DNA of 64,000 nucleotides from the NCBI RefSeq assembly GCF_003403095.1, contig NZ_CP031555.1, forward strand, positions 558,001-622,000. Reading direction: 5' to 3'. Within the stretch, counting starts at the first letter, position 1. The number at the start of each line of letters is the position of its first letter. A model generated the notes under the pieces. That model saw nothing but the letters and a program-made list of their open reading frames with translations, had not been told where the DNA came from and did not search any database. Position numbers and translations under genes: made by a program. The stretch is from Thalassospira indica (lineage in GTDB: Bacteria; Pseudomonadota; Alphaproteobacteria; Rhodospirillales; Thalassospiraceae). Shown piece by piece: positions 27,184-34,819 of this stretch.

Positions 27184-27780
27184 ATGCGTTTGTTTGTTGG
27201 TGTGGAAATTCCCCACGATATTGCGACCGACCTTTATCCGCTGGGGCGTGCGATCAAGGGGCTTGATGCCCAGACCCCGGAAAACATGCACATCACCCTG
27301 AAATTCATCGGCAATGTCGATCCGGGTCTGGCGGGTGAGATTGATCAGGCCTTGTCACAAGTGGCGTTCGAGCCCTTTGATCTGCAGGTATCGGGCCTTG
27401 ATATGTTTGCCTCAAACCGCAAGGTTCGCATTTTCTGGGCCGGGGTAAAGGATCAACCGGCTCTGCGCACACTTGCCAATCGGGTGGAAAATGCGCTTCT
27501 GGCGCTGGAAGAATGCCCGGATATGGATATGCGCAAATTCACCCCGCATATTACGTTGGGGCGTAACCGTGACGCTGCGCGTGCCGTCGTCGAACAGGCG
27601 ATTGTCGATCATGGGGATGTGTCATCACGGGTGTTCACCGTTGATCGTTTCTGTTTGTATGAAAGCCACGCAACGGCGGATGGTCCGGAATTTCGCGTGA
27701 TTGCCGCCTATGACGGCAAGGACGGGCCGCTTCCTGAGCCAGACCTCTCAGAGGCCTTCGCAACAGAGGATTTTCAATGA
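27184..27780 (+). CDS. thpR: RNA 2',3'-cyclic phosphodiesterase (2H family, LigT/ThpR)
   Basis: A 198-residue 2H-superfamily enzyme that opens 2',3'-cyclic phosphate ends of RNA. Both catalytic HxTx motifs are present: HITL at residues 36-39 and HITL at 122-125, with the usual spacing of about 85. The N-terminus RLFVGVEIPHDI and the segment VDRFCLYESHAT are typical. The gene is 27 bases after pirin and overlaps the next gene by ATGA, indicating translational coupling. The last 25 residues are an acidic tail of low conservation. Confidence 0.95.
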   Translation: MRLFVGVEIPHDIATDLYPLGRAIKGLDAQTPENMHITLKFIGNVDPGLAGEIDQALSQVAFEPFDLQVSGLDMFASNRKVRIFWAGVKDQPALRTLANRVENALLALEECPDMDMRKFTPHITLGRNRDAARAVVEQAIVDHGDVSSRVFTVDRFCLYESHATADGPEFRVIAAYDGKDGPLPEPDLSEAFATEDFQ

Positions 27781-28550
27781 AACTTGGCTTTATCGGAACT
27801 GGCGCGATCAGCGATGCGGTCATTCGTGGTCTTTTGACATCTGATTACGCAGTAGATGAAATCATCGTCTCACGCCGAAGCGGACATATCTCGGCAAAGC
27901 TCGCCGCCGACTTTGATCGGGTGCGGGTCGAAGACGACAATCAGGCGATCATTGATCAATCCGATATGATCTTCTTGGCGGTTCTGCCGCAGATTGCCGG
28001 TGATGTGCTGTCCGCCCTTCGCGTGCCTGATGACAAACAGATTGTCAGTCTGATCGCCACCATCCCGATTTCTGATCTCAAAGTCTGGCTTGGCACCAAC
28101 GCGCAATGTGATCGCGCCATTCCCCTGCCACCGGTCGAACATCATGCCTGTGTCACGGCGGTTTATCCCGGCTCGCCCGGTGTAATGACCCTTTTTGAAA
28201 AGCTGGGCGGGGCGGTGGCGGCTGAAACCATTGATGCCTTTGATGGCTACGCGGCGGGCAGTGCATTGATGGCGACCTATTTCACCGTACTGGAAAGTGC
28301 CGCCCAGTGGATGGTCAAACAGGGATCCGACTATGCCGATGCCAGGCGCTACCTTGCCGCGCTGTTTTCCAGCCTTGCGCAAAATACCGACAAATCCCCC
28401 GATCAAAGTTTTGCTGATCTTTATGCGGGTCACATCACGGCGGGCGGCCTGAATGAGCAGGTCGCGCAAACCTTCATCCGCGAAAAGGGTGCAGATGCCC
28501 TCCATACCGCCCTTGATGAAGTCTTTGCCCGGATCAAGGCCTCCGGGTAA
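27777..28550 (+). CDS. Pyrroline-5-carboxylate reductase-like protein
   Basis: A 257-residue NAD(P)-dependent reductase with an N-terminal Rossmann signature (KLGFIGTGAISDAVIRGLL). The middle contains SDMIFLAVLPQIAGDVLSAL and a C-terminal helical dimerisation domain (about 160-255) with the long TAGGLNEQVAQTF signature (ITAGGLNEQ), equivalent to the PGG-T region of ProC. It may make proline from pyrroline-5-carboxylate. The divergent sequence in the PGGxT region (TAGG-LNEQ) means another imine substrate is possible, so no symbol is given. It is coupled by ATGA to thpR and followed by a terminator. Confidence 0.85.
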   Translation: MKLGFIGTGAISDAVIRGLLTSDYAVDEIIVSRRSGHISAKLAADFDRVRVEDDNQAIIDQSDMIFLAVLPQIAGDVLSALRVPDDKQIVSLIATIPISDLKVWLGTNAQCDRAIPLPPVEHHACVTAVYPGSPGVMTLFEKLGGAVAAETIDAFDGYAAGSALMATYFTVLESAAQWMVKQGSDYADARRYLAALFSSLAQNTDKSPDQSFADLYAGHITAGGLNEQVAQTFIREKGADALHTALDEVFARIKASG

Positions 28551-28567
28551 GCACCGTCAAGCAACGC

Positions 28568-28600
28568 AAAACGGGCGACCAACAAGGCCGCCCGTTTTTC
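28568..28600 (+). terminator. Rho-independent terminator after the pirin-thpR-proC-like unit
   Basis: Stem AAACGGGCG with CGCCCGTTT around a loop of about 12 bases, followed by TTCTGTTG. It lies 18 bases after the stop codon, between convergent genes. Confidence 0.75.
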
Positions 28601-28628
28601 TGTTGTTTATATAATGCGTGCTGAGCTC

Positions 28629-29291
28629 TCAGGCCGCCGCCCTGTTCTGATACCCAACCGTCAAGCGCTGCTGACCGCCATTGCCGGTTTCGATCAGATC
28701 AACCATGGCATAACCGAAATCGGCATAGGAAATCCGCGCAACCCCGTCGTGATCGGGGATCAGCGTATCGGTGCCGCGCACATATTGCCCGGTCAGCGGC
28801 CCCTCGATCAGCATCGCCGGTGGGCGCAGGCAGGTCCATTGCACATCCTCATATTGATTAAACAGCGCATCCTGCTTTGCACAGGCCTCTGCAATCGGGC
28901 GCACGGCATCGGGCAGGAAGTCTGGCGCGGTTAGAACAGTATGACCACTTTCATCGGCCAGTTTCAGGGTCGCAGCCCCACCGGTCAGGTAAATCGGGGC
29001 TTTTGTTTTACGCGCCGCATCCAGCAACACGCGGCTCATCTCGACCAGCAAACTTTCTGATCCGCTGATCGGGCGAAGTGCGCTGATCGCAACGTCATGG
29101 CTTGTCATTAGCTCGGCAACGCGGTCTGGCTTGGCCAGCACATCAACGCTTTCGCGCGCGACGCTATCAGGCACATCGGCCAGTTTGTGGATATTGCGCG
29201 CAATCGCGGTGACGGTATGGCCTCGCTTTAGGGCTTCGTGCAGGGTGGCGGTACCGACATCGCCGGTGGCACCAAACAGAACAATCTTCAT
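28629..29291 (-). CDS. NAD(P)H-binding atypical SDR (NmrA/YwnB-like)
   Basis: A 220-residue Rossmann protein with the glycine motif KIVLFGATGDVGTATLHEAL at its N-terminus. The remaining sequence (VTAIARNIHKL, VAISALRPISG, YLTGGAATLKL, RPPAMLIEGP) fits the YwnB/NmrA-like SDR group. The usual YxxxK triad is missing, so it may be an NAD(P)H sensor or a reductase with a modified active site. It lies 36 bases after the EamA transporter on the same strand. Both are read away from the MarR gene and its palindromes, so all three are probably one stress regulon. Confidence 0.88.
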   Translation of the reverse strand: MKIVLFGATGDVGTATLHEALKRGHTVTAIARNIHKLADVPDSVARESVDVLAKPDRVAELMTSHDVAISALRPISGSESLLVEMSRVLLDAARKTKAPIYLTGGAATLKLADESGHTVLTAPDFLPDAVRPIAEACAKQDALFNQYEDVQWTCLRPPAMLIEGPLTGQYVRGTDTLIPDHDGVARISYADFGYAMVDLIETGNGGQQRLTVGYQNRAAA

Positions 29292-29327
29292 CGGACGTTT
29301 CCTTTATATTTGTGGGGCGTTTTGTTT

Positions 29328-30239
29328 TTATGTCGTGCGCGGGGCGGGTTCGTTGATCGCCGCTGGTGCTGGTTCAGCCACTGGTGCAGGCGCAGGACGC
29401 GCTGCCCGCTGACCCAGCCAGATACTGACCAGCACAACAATCACGCCTGCCATCTGAAGCGGGCTCAGGGCCTCGCCCAGAATGACCCAGCCGAGCAAAA
29501 CCGCACTGGTCGGGCTCAAAAAGCCAAAGCTTGTCACCGTCGTCGGGCCAAGGCGCGCAATGCCCCGGAACCACAGGTAGTAGGTCAGGGCCGCCCCGAT
29601 CAGACCAAGCCACACCAAACCGGCCAGATTGGTTACGGTCGGCACCGGGAAGCCGGGCTCAAGGATCAGGGCTACCGGGATCATCAGGATCCCGCCCGCG
29701 GTTAATTGCCAGGCGGTAAAGGTCAGCGGTGATACCGGCGGCTGCCATTTGCGGGTCATGACGGTGCCGGCTGCCATGGATGCGGCACCAAAAAGGGCGG
29801 CTGCAATGCCAATCGGATCAAGGCTGCTGGTCGGGCCAAGCACAAGCATTGCTACCCCGATCAAGCCGGAAATGGCAGCGATAATGCCCAGCATCGTAAT
29901 CCCGGATCCCAGCGCAAAGCGCGCCAGAAACAGCACCAGCAACGGCTGGATCGCGCCAAGTGTCGCCGCCACACCGCCCGGCAGGCGATAGGCCGCGACA
30001 AACAGCATCGACCAGAAAACGGCAAAGTTCAGCGCGCCCAGAATAAACACGCGGGCGCGCCAGCCAGCAGGCGGTAATTGCCGCACAACAAGCAAAAGGA
30101 TCAATCCGGCCGGCAGGGCACGCAGAAGGGCGACGGTCAGTGGAAAGCCATCAGGCAGCATTTCCGTGGTGACGATATAGCTGCTGCCCCAAATGATCGG
30201 GGCAAGAGCAGTCAGGCATAAATCGGTTGTTCGGTTCAT
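29328..30239 (-). CDS. DMT superfamily (EamA) transporter
   Basis: A 303-residue inner-membrane protein with ten predicted helices in two EamA repeats. Examples are ALAPIIWGSSYIVTTEMLP, PLTVALLRALPAGLILLLVV, and in the second repeat MAAGTVMTRKWQPPVSPLTF and ALTYYLWFRGIARLGPTTV. EamA proteins usually export metabolites or amino acids, but no substrate can be inferred. The C-terminus is Ala/Pro-rich. It is divergent from marR with an 82-bp intergenic region carrying two operators, suggesting MarR control. Confidence 0.92.
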   Translation of the reverse strand: MNRTTDLCLTALAPIIWGSSYIVTTEMLPDGFPLTVALLRALPAGLILLLVVRQLPPAGWRARVFILGALNFAVFWSMLFVAAYRLPGGVAATLGAIQPLLVLFLARFALGSGITMLGIIAAISGLIGVAMLVLGPTSSLDPIGIAAALFGAASMAAGTVMTRKWQPPVSPLTFTAWQLTAGGILMIPVALILEPGFPVPTVTNLAGLVWLGLIGAALTYYLWFRGIARLGPTTVTSFGFLSPTSAVLLGWVILGEALSPLQMAGVIVVLVSIWLGQRAARPAPAPVAEPAPAAINEPAPRTT

Positions 30240-30255
30240 GGTGGCATCTCCATTT

Positions 30256-30271
30256 ATCTTGACATCAAGAT
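30256..30271. promoter_or_regulatory. Putative MarR operator 1
   Basis: ATCTTGACATCAAGAT is an imperfect 16-bp palindrome between the transporter and marR start codons. It matches operator 2 in 15 of 16 bases. Confidence 0.75.
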
Positions 30272-30281
30272 ATATTCAGAA

Positions 30282-30297
30282 ATCTTGACGTCAAGAT
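30282..30297. promoter_or_regulatory. Putative MarR operator 2
   Basis: ATCTTGACGTCAAGAT is a perfect 16-bp palindrome, 26 bp from operator 1 centre to centre and 25 bp ahead of the marR ATG. Confidence 0.78.
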
Positions 30298-30321
30298 AAA
30301 ATTCTGAAAAGACTCTAAACC

Positions 30322-30825
30322 ATGGATAAAGTTGACCGCATTCTTGCGCAGTGGCGCCGTGAAAGACCGGACCTTGATGTCACCCAAATGGGCGTCATTG
30401 GCCGGATAGGACGACTGCGCAGCCATTTGAGTGCCGCACATGAACGTGTTTTCAAAAAATACGATCTGTCGCTGGCAAGTTTTGACGTTCTGGCGACACT
30501 GCGCCGGTCCGGCCCGCCCTATGCGCTGAGCCCGTCCGAGCTCATTGACTGGACCATGGTGACATCGGGCACCATGACCAATCGTCTTGACCGGCTTGAA
30601 AAGGCCGGGCTGATCACCCGTCAGCGCAACCCGGAAGACGGACGTGGCTTTGTCATCGCCCTGACGGAAAAGGGGTTTGAGCTGATTGATGCTGCCGTTA
30701 CCCAGCATGTCGCCAACCAGCATCAGATGCTCGAGGCACTAAACCCCGAAGAGCTCGACCAGCTTGATGACCTGCTGCGCAAATGGCTGGCGGCAATTGG
30801 TTCGCAAAACCCAGGAACGGAATAA
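30322..30825 (+). CDS. MarR family transcriptional regulator
   Basis: A 167-residue winged-helix repressor. The recognition region is clear: YALSPSELIDWTMVTSGTMTNRLDRLEKAGLI (given here as one family pattern, about residues 72-103) and the wing RQRNPEDGRGFVIALTEKG. Helices at both ends form the dimer. It is divergent from the EamA transporter with two palindromes between them, so it likely represses itself and the transporter plus reductase unit until an effector binds. Its stop is about 66 bases before the left attachment repeat of the integrated element, marking the last chromosomal gene on this side. Confidence 0.93.
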   Translation: MDKVDRILAQWRRERPDLDVTQMGVIGRIGRLRSHLSAAHERVFKKYDLSLASFDVLATLRRSGPPYALSPSELIDWTMVTSGTMTNRLDRLEKAGLITRQRNPEDGRGFVIALTEKGFELIDAAVTQHVANQHQMLEALNPEELDQLDDLLRKWLAAIGSQNPGTE

Positions 30826-30891
30826 TCCGGCCATGCCAATCGGTGCGGCTGTTGTCGCGGTGCCTGGTCGGTTTTTTCGGGAATTTGGTCA

Positions 30892-30906
30892 GTGGCAGAG
30901 AGGAGG
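30892..30906. repeat. Left attachment repeat (attL core) of the integrated element
   Basis: GTGGCAGAGAGGAGG occurs here and again at 38484-38498, where it is the 3' end of tRNA-Ser on the opposite strand. A direct repeat of the tRNA tail on the integrase side is the standard mark of tRNA-site integration. Confidence 0.85.
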
Positions 30907-31108
30907 TCTGGCGAACTGCCGTCCTAAGTTGTCTCGTTCAGTATCATAAGTATCTGTAAAACAACAATAACCATAAATACATTGTCTTATGCTGTTGCAT
31001 CATGTTGCACGCAATGGTATTTCTTATGTTGGGTAATATAGCAGTTATCAAGGTGTGGAAGAGGAAGAAACCGATACCCTTGATGCTTGCCAACATAGGA
31101 AAACCGCC

Positions 31109-32440
31109 ATGCCGAAAAAGGCCCCCGAACTGAGTGCCGCCGCCGTTCGCCGCTTGTCGTGGGGCGAGGGCGGGAAACCACGTTATCACGCCGTTGGTGG
31201 TGTGTCGGGATTGCTTTTGCAGTGTCGCCCGCCAGTATCAGAAACGGCTTCGGGTTCGAAATCATGGATTTTACGAACGGTTGTCGGTGCCAAGCGCCGT
31301 GACATCGGTTTGGGTGGTTATCCTGACGTTGGCCTTTCTGATGCCCGCGAGGCGGCACGGGAAATCAAAGCCAAGATAAAGGCGGGAATTGATCCGGTGG
31401 CCGAACGCAAGCAAGCCAAACAGGCTTTGATAAGGGATCAGGGCAAGGCGCTCACGTTCGAGCAGGCAGCGCGTACATATATAGAAGAAATCAAATCCCC
31501 CGTCCTGAAATCTCAAAAACACTTGGCGCAGTGGGCAAAAACACTTGAGGATTATGCGTTTCCAGTGATCGGCAAGCTGGGGGTTGGTGACATTGACACG
31601 GCCCATGTCGTGTCCCTGTTGCAGCCCATTTGGCAATCTAAAACCGAAACCGCGACCCGAGTACGTGGACGCATTGCAAACGTGCTGGACTGGGCAATTT
31701 CCGCTGGTTATCGCGACACTGCAAATCCCGCTGCGCTGGCCTTGGTGAAACCGCTTCTGGCCGATGCTAGTAAGTTGAAAAAGGCGAAGAAACGGCATTT
31801 CCCGGCGCTTCCTGTTGATGATGCGTTTAGGTTCATGTGTGACCTGCGAGAACGTGACACTATTACAGCAATCGCGCTACGTTTTGGCGTTCTCACAGCT
31901 TCCCGTCCGGGTGAAATTCGGAAAGCGGAATGGTCCGAAATTGATCTCAAACACCGCCGCTGGACAATCCCAGCAAGCCGGATGAAAGCGGGTCGGGCGC
32001 ATGTTGTGCCGTTGTGCGAAGAGGCGGTGGCGATCCTTGGAAATATGCCCCGTATGGCTGGTTCTAACCTTGTTTTCAATGCTGCAAAGGGCGGAGCAAT
32101 ATCGGATAACGGAATGCGCAATGTTTTGATCCGGATGCACGATCAGGACGTTGCCAGAGGCGGGCCGGGATACACTGATCCCCAACAAGACAACGCAATA
32201 GTGACTGCACATGGATTCCGTTCCACGTTTGCAGAATGGGCCAGAAAACAAAGGGACTTTGCGGACGAAGTGTCAGAGCTTGCGTTGGCGCACGTCAATT
32301 CCGATGCAACCCGAACAGCTTATAAGCGAGACGAACTTATAGAGCAACGCGGTGCGCTCATGGCTCGCTGGGGTGCCTTCCTGAAAAATCCGCCGGTTGA
32401 TGCTGATAATGTTGTTGGTCTGGAAAGGGCACGGGCATGA
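31109..32440 (+). CDS. int: Tyrosine recombinase/integrase, P4-type (DUF4102 N-terminus)
   Basis: Catalyses site-specific integration and excision. The start at 31109 follows AGGAAA and gives 443 residues. The N-terminal arm-binding DUF4102 domain (LSAAAVRRLSWGEGGKPRYH, VGGVSGLLLQC, KRRDIGLGGYPDVGLSDAR) is typical of P4-like integrases. A core-binding helical domain lies at about 115-205. The catalytic domain carries the first Arg in ASRPGEIRKAEW, the His-x-x-Arg in AHGFRSTFAEWA, and the end helix LALAHVNSDATRTAYKRD with the Tyr nucleophile. It is the gene nearest the left attachment repeat. The earlier in-frame codon at 31055 has no ribosome-binding site. Confidence 0.94.
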   Translation: MPKKAPELSAAAVRRLSWGEGGKPRYHAVGGVSGLLLQCRPPVSETASGSKSWILRTVVGAKRRDIGLGGYPDVGLSDAREAAREIKAKIKAGIDPVAERKQAKQALIRDQGKALTFEQAARTYIEEIKSPVLKSQKHLAQWAKTLEDYAFPVIGKLGVGDIDTAHVVSLLQPIWQSKTETATRVRGRIANVLDWAISAGYRDTANPAALALVKPLLADASKLKKAKKRHFPALPVDDAFRFMCDLRERDTITAIALRFGVLTASRPGEIRKAEWSEIDLKHRRWTIPASRMKAGRAHVVPLCEEAVAILGNMPRMAGSNLVFNAAKGGAISDNGMRNVLIRMHDQDVARGGPGYTDPQQDNAIVTAHGFRSTFAEWARKQRDFADEVSELALAHVNSDATRTAYKRDELIEQRGALMARWGAFLKNPPVDADNVVGLERARA

Positions 32441-32489
32441 CAAATGCAACATATTGCGCCGAAATAAATCTGATATGCCATATTTTGTG

Positions 32490-32518
32490 TTGACTGATGT
32501 TATGATGTAACGTAAATT
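32490..32518 (+). promoter_or_regulatory. Putative sigma-70 promoter of the alpA leader
   Basis: TTGACT (32490-32495), 17-bp spacer, TAAATT (32513-32518). The spacing is ideal. It lies 50 bases past the integrase stop and ahead of the structured leader and alpA. Confidence 0.5.
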
Positions 32519-32519
32519 C

Positions 32520-32680
32520 GAATTTGAAAAGGGGAGAAATCCCTTTTGGGCAGAGGTGCCCGCCGCCGCAGCGATGCGCCGGTGAAATAATGAAAGGAAA
32601 TCTCGATGACGATGTGGTTGTAACGGCCACCGGTTCGTGATTCTTTTCGTGCCGGTGGTCCTTGATGAAAGGGCCTTGAA
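32520..32680 (+). promoter_or_regulatory. Structured leader with three hairpins upstream of alpA
   Basis: After the promoter come three stem-loops: AAAAGGG/CCCTTTT (32527-32547), GGGCA/TGCCC (32548-32561) and CCACCGG/CCGGTGG (32627-32658). A 16-codon open frame (32590-32640) ends in the last loop. The arrangement could regulate expression of alpA and the downstream replication genes, but no known leader family is recognised. Confidence 0.4.
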
Positions 32681-32866
32681 ATGGCACATGTATTTGTTTC
32701 AGATAAGCAGATTGCGTCCCGGTATTCGGTGGCGCGTTCGACAATCTGGCGGTGGGTCAAAACCCGCGATTTCCCCAATCCCATAAAATTAGCAAGCGGC
32801 TGTTCGCGTTGGCGTATTGCTGACGTTGAGGCGTGGGAAAATAATAAAATCGGGGGTGCGGCATGA
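32681..32866 (+). CDS. alpA: AlpA-family transcriptional regulator/excisionase
   Basis: A 61-residue helix-turn-helix protein of the AlpA/MerR-like family: VSDKQIASRYSVARSTIWRWV (recognition helix), the wing FPNPIKLASGCSRWRIADVEAWE, and a short acidic end. The FPxPIKL and WR..DVEAWE signatures are diagnostic. Such proteins activate satellite or phage operons and often assist excision. It overlaps the following gene by ATGA and lies 240 bases after int, so it is the first gene of the probable replication-packaging operon. Confidence 0.92.
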   Translation: MAHVFVSDKQIASRYSVARSTIWRWVKTRDFPNPIKLASGCSRWRIADVEAWENNKIGGAA

Positions 32867-33078
32867 TGGGGCGCGCGGAATTCACCCGAACCGAAATCAC
32901 CCCCGGCACTTTCTTAACATTTGATCAGGTTGCGGAGAGGCTCGTTGGTTTTTCTGACTGGCCGGGAGACTTGTATCTATTCCCCGAACCTGTAAAGACC
33001 AAGGATGGCCCGAAGTGGCGAGCCGAGGATATCGCACGTTACGAAAACAGGCTGTGTGATTTGTTGGGCGCGGATTAA
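32863..33078 (+). CDS. Small AlpA-like protein of the element
   Basis: 71 residues, starting at the ATG overlapping the alpA stop (ATGATG with TGA in frame). The central part, FDQVAERLVGFSDWPGDLYLFPEP, GPKWRAEDIARYENRL, has the order helix, WP, FP.P, WRAEDI of AlpA-like DNA-binding proteins, but with an acidic, divergent recognition helix. It resembles the 58-residue protein at 37628-37804 of the same element. Its job is unknown; it may act as a regulator, an excisionase or an anti-activator. It is 6 bases ahead of the replication gene. Confidence 0.8.
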   Translation: MMGRAEFTRTEITPGTFLTFDQVAERLVGFSDWPGDLYLFPEPVKTKDGPKWRAEDIARYENRLCDLLGAD

Positions 33079-33083
33079 ATGCC

Positions 33084-34373
33084 ATGCCCAATAAAAAGGA
33101 AAACCCCGGCGCGGGTGGTGCCGCGTTCGGGGCTGTAAATTCGTATTCAGAGCAGGGCAATAATAGCGAGAACGACAACTTTTCGCAAGAACAAAACGGA
33201 AACCGTGACCGTCCTTTGTCATTGCACCACGACTTCAAACCCATCAAATCCGCTCTGTACGATCTGGTAGGGCGTAGGCTGACCGACACCGAGGCCGCGA
33301 TTATTGTCGCGCTGTGCCAAAGTGGCGAGGTGTGTTCATACAGCCGCAATCCCCACCACTACAGCATGCCGGGGCGTTATCGAACCAGTCTGTATTCGCA
33401 CCGAAAGGTTGCCGGTGGTATGGATCGGTTGGCCGCTGATGGCTTGATATGGAACTGGAAGCAGGAAAAGGGTACTCGAGGATGGCAAAGCACTTGCGCG
33501 GCCACACCTGAGTTGATCGAAAAGTATGCAATCGTGACTGATGGGCACGAAGCAAAGCTGATCGTTCCCCGCGAGCCTATCGTCATGCGCGATGCGGAGA
33601 AAAACCTTGTTGATTACAAGGACAACGCCAAAACCAAATCAATGCGGCGATCCCTTTGCGAATATAATGATGCGCTGAATGATACGGCAATCACAGGCGT
33701 CGATAAGGGAAGCATCCGTCGCATATTCAACGGCGATTTTAAGCACGGTGGGCGCGGTTACGCGGATGGCGGTTCGTGGCAACAGTTGCGCGGCAAAGCC
33801 ACTGACGAAGACGGAAATCCGGTGCCAATGCATCTTCGACGTTCATCGGTTAAAATCAATGGCGAAGCGGTTTCGGAACTCGACTATAAAAACCTGCATC
33901 CCCGTCTGCTCTATGCACGGCTCGGCATTAACCCGCCAGCCGATTGTTATGCCGTTCCAGGCTTCCACCGCGATCTCGCCAAAGTTGCATTGCTAATCAT
34001 GTTGAATGCAAGATCACGTCACGGCGCGGTTTCGGCCCTCGCTAAGAAAGATGTAATGGAAAAGACAGGAACGGCGGTTATAGCCTCTCACGAGGCCCAC
34101 AACGCTGCTAACGGGGTTCTGGCAAAGCTATGCGATTTACACGAACCGATTAGCCAATTTTTCTTTACGGGAATCGGGTCGCAATTGATGGCACTCGACG
34201 GTGACATCGCACAGGCTGTTATGGATCGAATGTTGCGGGCTGGGGTGGTTGTTTTGCCCGTTCACGATAGCTTTATGGTAGCGCGTTCGAAGGCTGACCT
34301 TCTGGGCCAAATCATGATGGAAGTTTCATCCACAAAGTGCGGTATGATTATTCCCGTGGAAGCCAAATATTAA
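33084..34373 (+). CDS. Putative replication protein with family A DNA polymerase palm motifs
   Basis: 429 residues. The first 50 are low-complexity, polar and Asn/Gln-rich. A winged-helix-like region follows (about 55-150, with YSHRKVAGGMDRLAADGLI). The C-terminal half shows the PolA palm order: SELDYKNLHPRLLYA (about 264-278, motif A, Asp267), FHRDLAKVALLIMLNA (about 294-309, motif B-like, Arg296 and Lys300), and LPVHDSFMV (about 391-399, motif C, His394-Asp395). GDIAQAVMDRMLRAG before motif C matches the helix preceding the VHDE motif in polymerase I. No 3'-5' exonuclease domain is visible. It is the element's only replication candidate. The motif assignment is inference from conserved order, not a database result; similar proteins are usually left as hypothetical. 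Confidence 0.65.
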   Translation: MPNKKENPGAGGAAFGAVNSYSEQGNNSENDNFSQEQNGNRDRPLSLHHDFKPIKSALYDLVGRRLTDTEAAIIVALCQSGEVCSYSRNPHHYSMPGRYRTSLYSHRKVAGGMDRLAADGLIWNWKQEKGTRGWQSTCAATPELIEKYAIVTDGHEAKLIVPREPIVMRDAEKNLVDYKDNAKTKSMRRSLCEYNDALNDTAITGVDKGSIRRIFNGDFKHGGRGYADGGSWQQLRGKATDEDGNPVPMHLRRSSVKINGEAVSELDYKNLHPRLLYARLGINPPADCYAVPGFHRDLAKVALLIMLNARSRHGAVSALAKKDVMEKTGTAVIASHEAHNAANGVLAKLCDLHEPISQFFFTGIGSQLMALDGDIAQAVMDRMLRAGVVVLPVHDSFMVARSKADLLGQIMMEVSSTKCGMIIPVEAKY

Positions 34374-34819
34374 GCCCCATTTTGATCTAATTTCGGGTCA
34401 TCTTTTTAAACAATATTATTCATTGTTATCAGCATCTTATCTCCTAAACGTTATACATATACCCCCATCCCTCCTACCTCTCCCTCCTCCCTGTCTATCC
34501 CCTTTCCTGATCTCTATTATTTGGCGTATTGGGCCTCATTTAACCAAACCCCAAAAAAATTGGCAAAATTGGGTTGTCTATAGATAGAGCAGGGGTGAAA
34601 TACCCGTCATCACATCTCCCCAACAATCCCCAAAAACCAGTTCGACTTCTTATATGTCTGCGACTACCCGTCAATTATCAGTTATTTGGGGGTTAATTGC
34701 TCATTTACCCATTTAATTACCCAACAACCTGTTTGTGATAAGCCTCTGTTGTGGTATTATAATACCGTAATTAGGGGGTAATAACTCCCCCGTAACTGCC
34801 AGTAAACGAGGTTTCTGCA
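34374..34819. other. AT-rich gene-free region, putative replication origin or packaging site
   Basis: 446 bases between the replication gene and the small terminase. It holds a tract of 43 pyrimidines in 47 bases (34462-34508), an A/T-rich zone, repeated ACCC/TACCC units, a perfect palindrome GGTATTATAATACC (34753-34766) and a hairpin GGGGG-TAATAACT-CCCCC (34774-34791) just before the terminase start. This position suits an origin and/or a packaging initiation site; neither is proved. No frame of normal composition is present. Confidence 0.5.

Noticed and set aside
31010..31060. GTTGCA-type short repeats before the integrase, considered as arm sites
   Set aside because: The repeats are short and imperfect; integrase arm sites cannot be defined from a single element without comparison.
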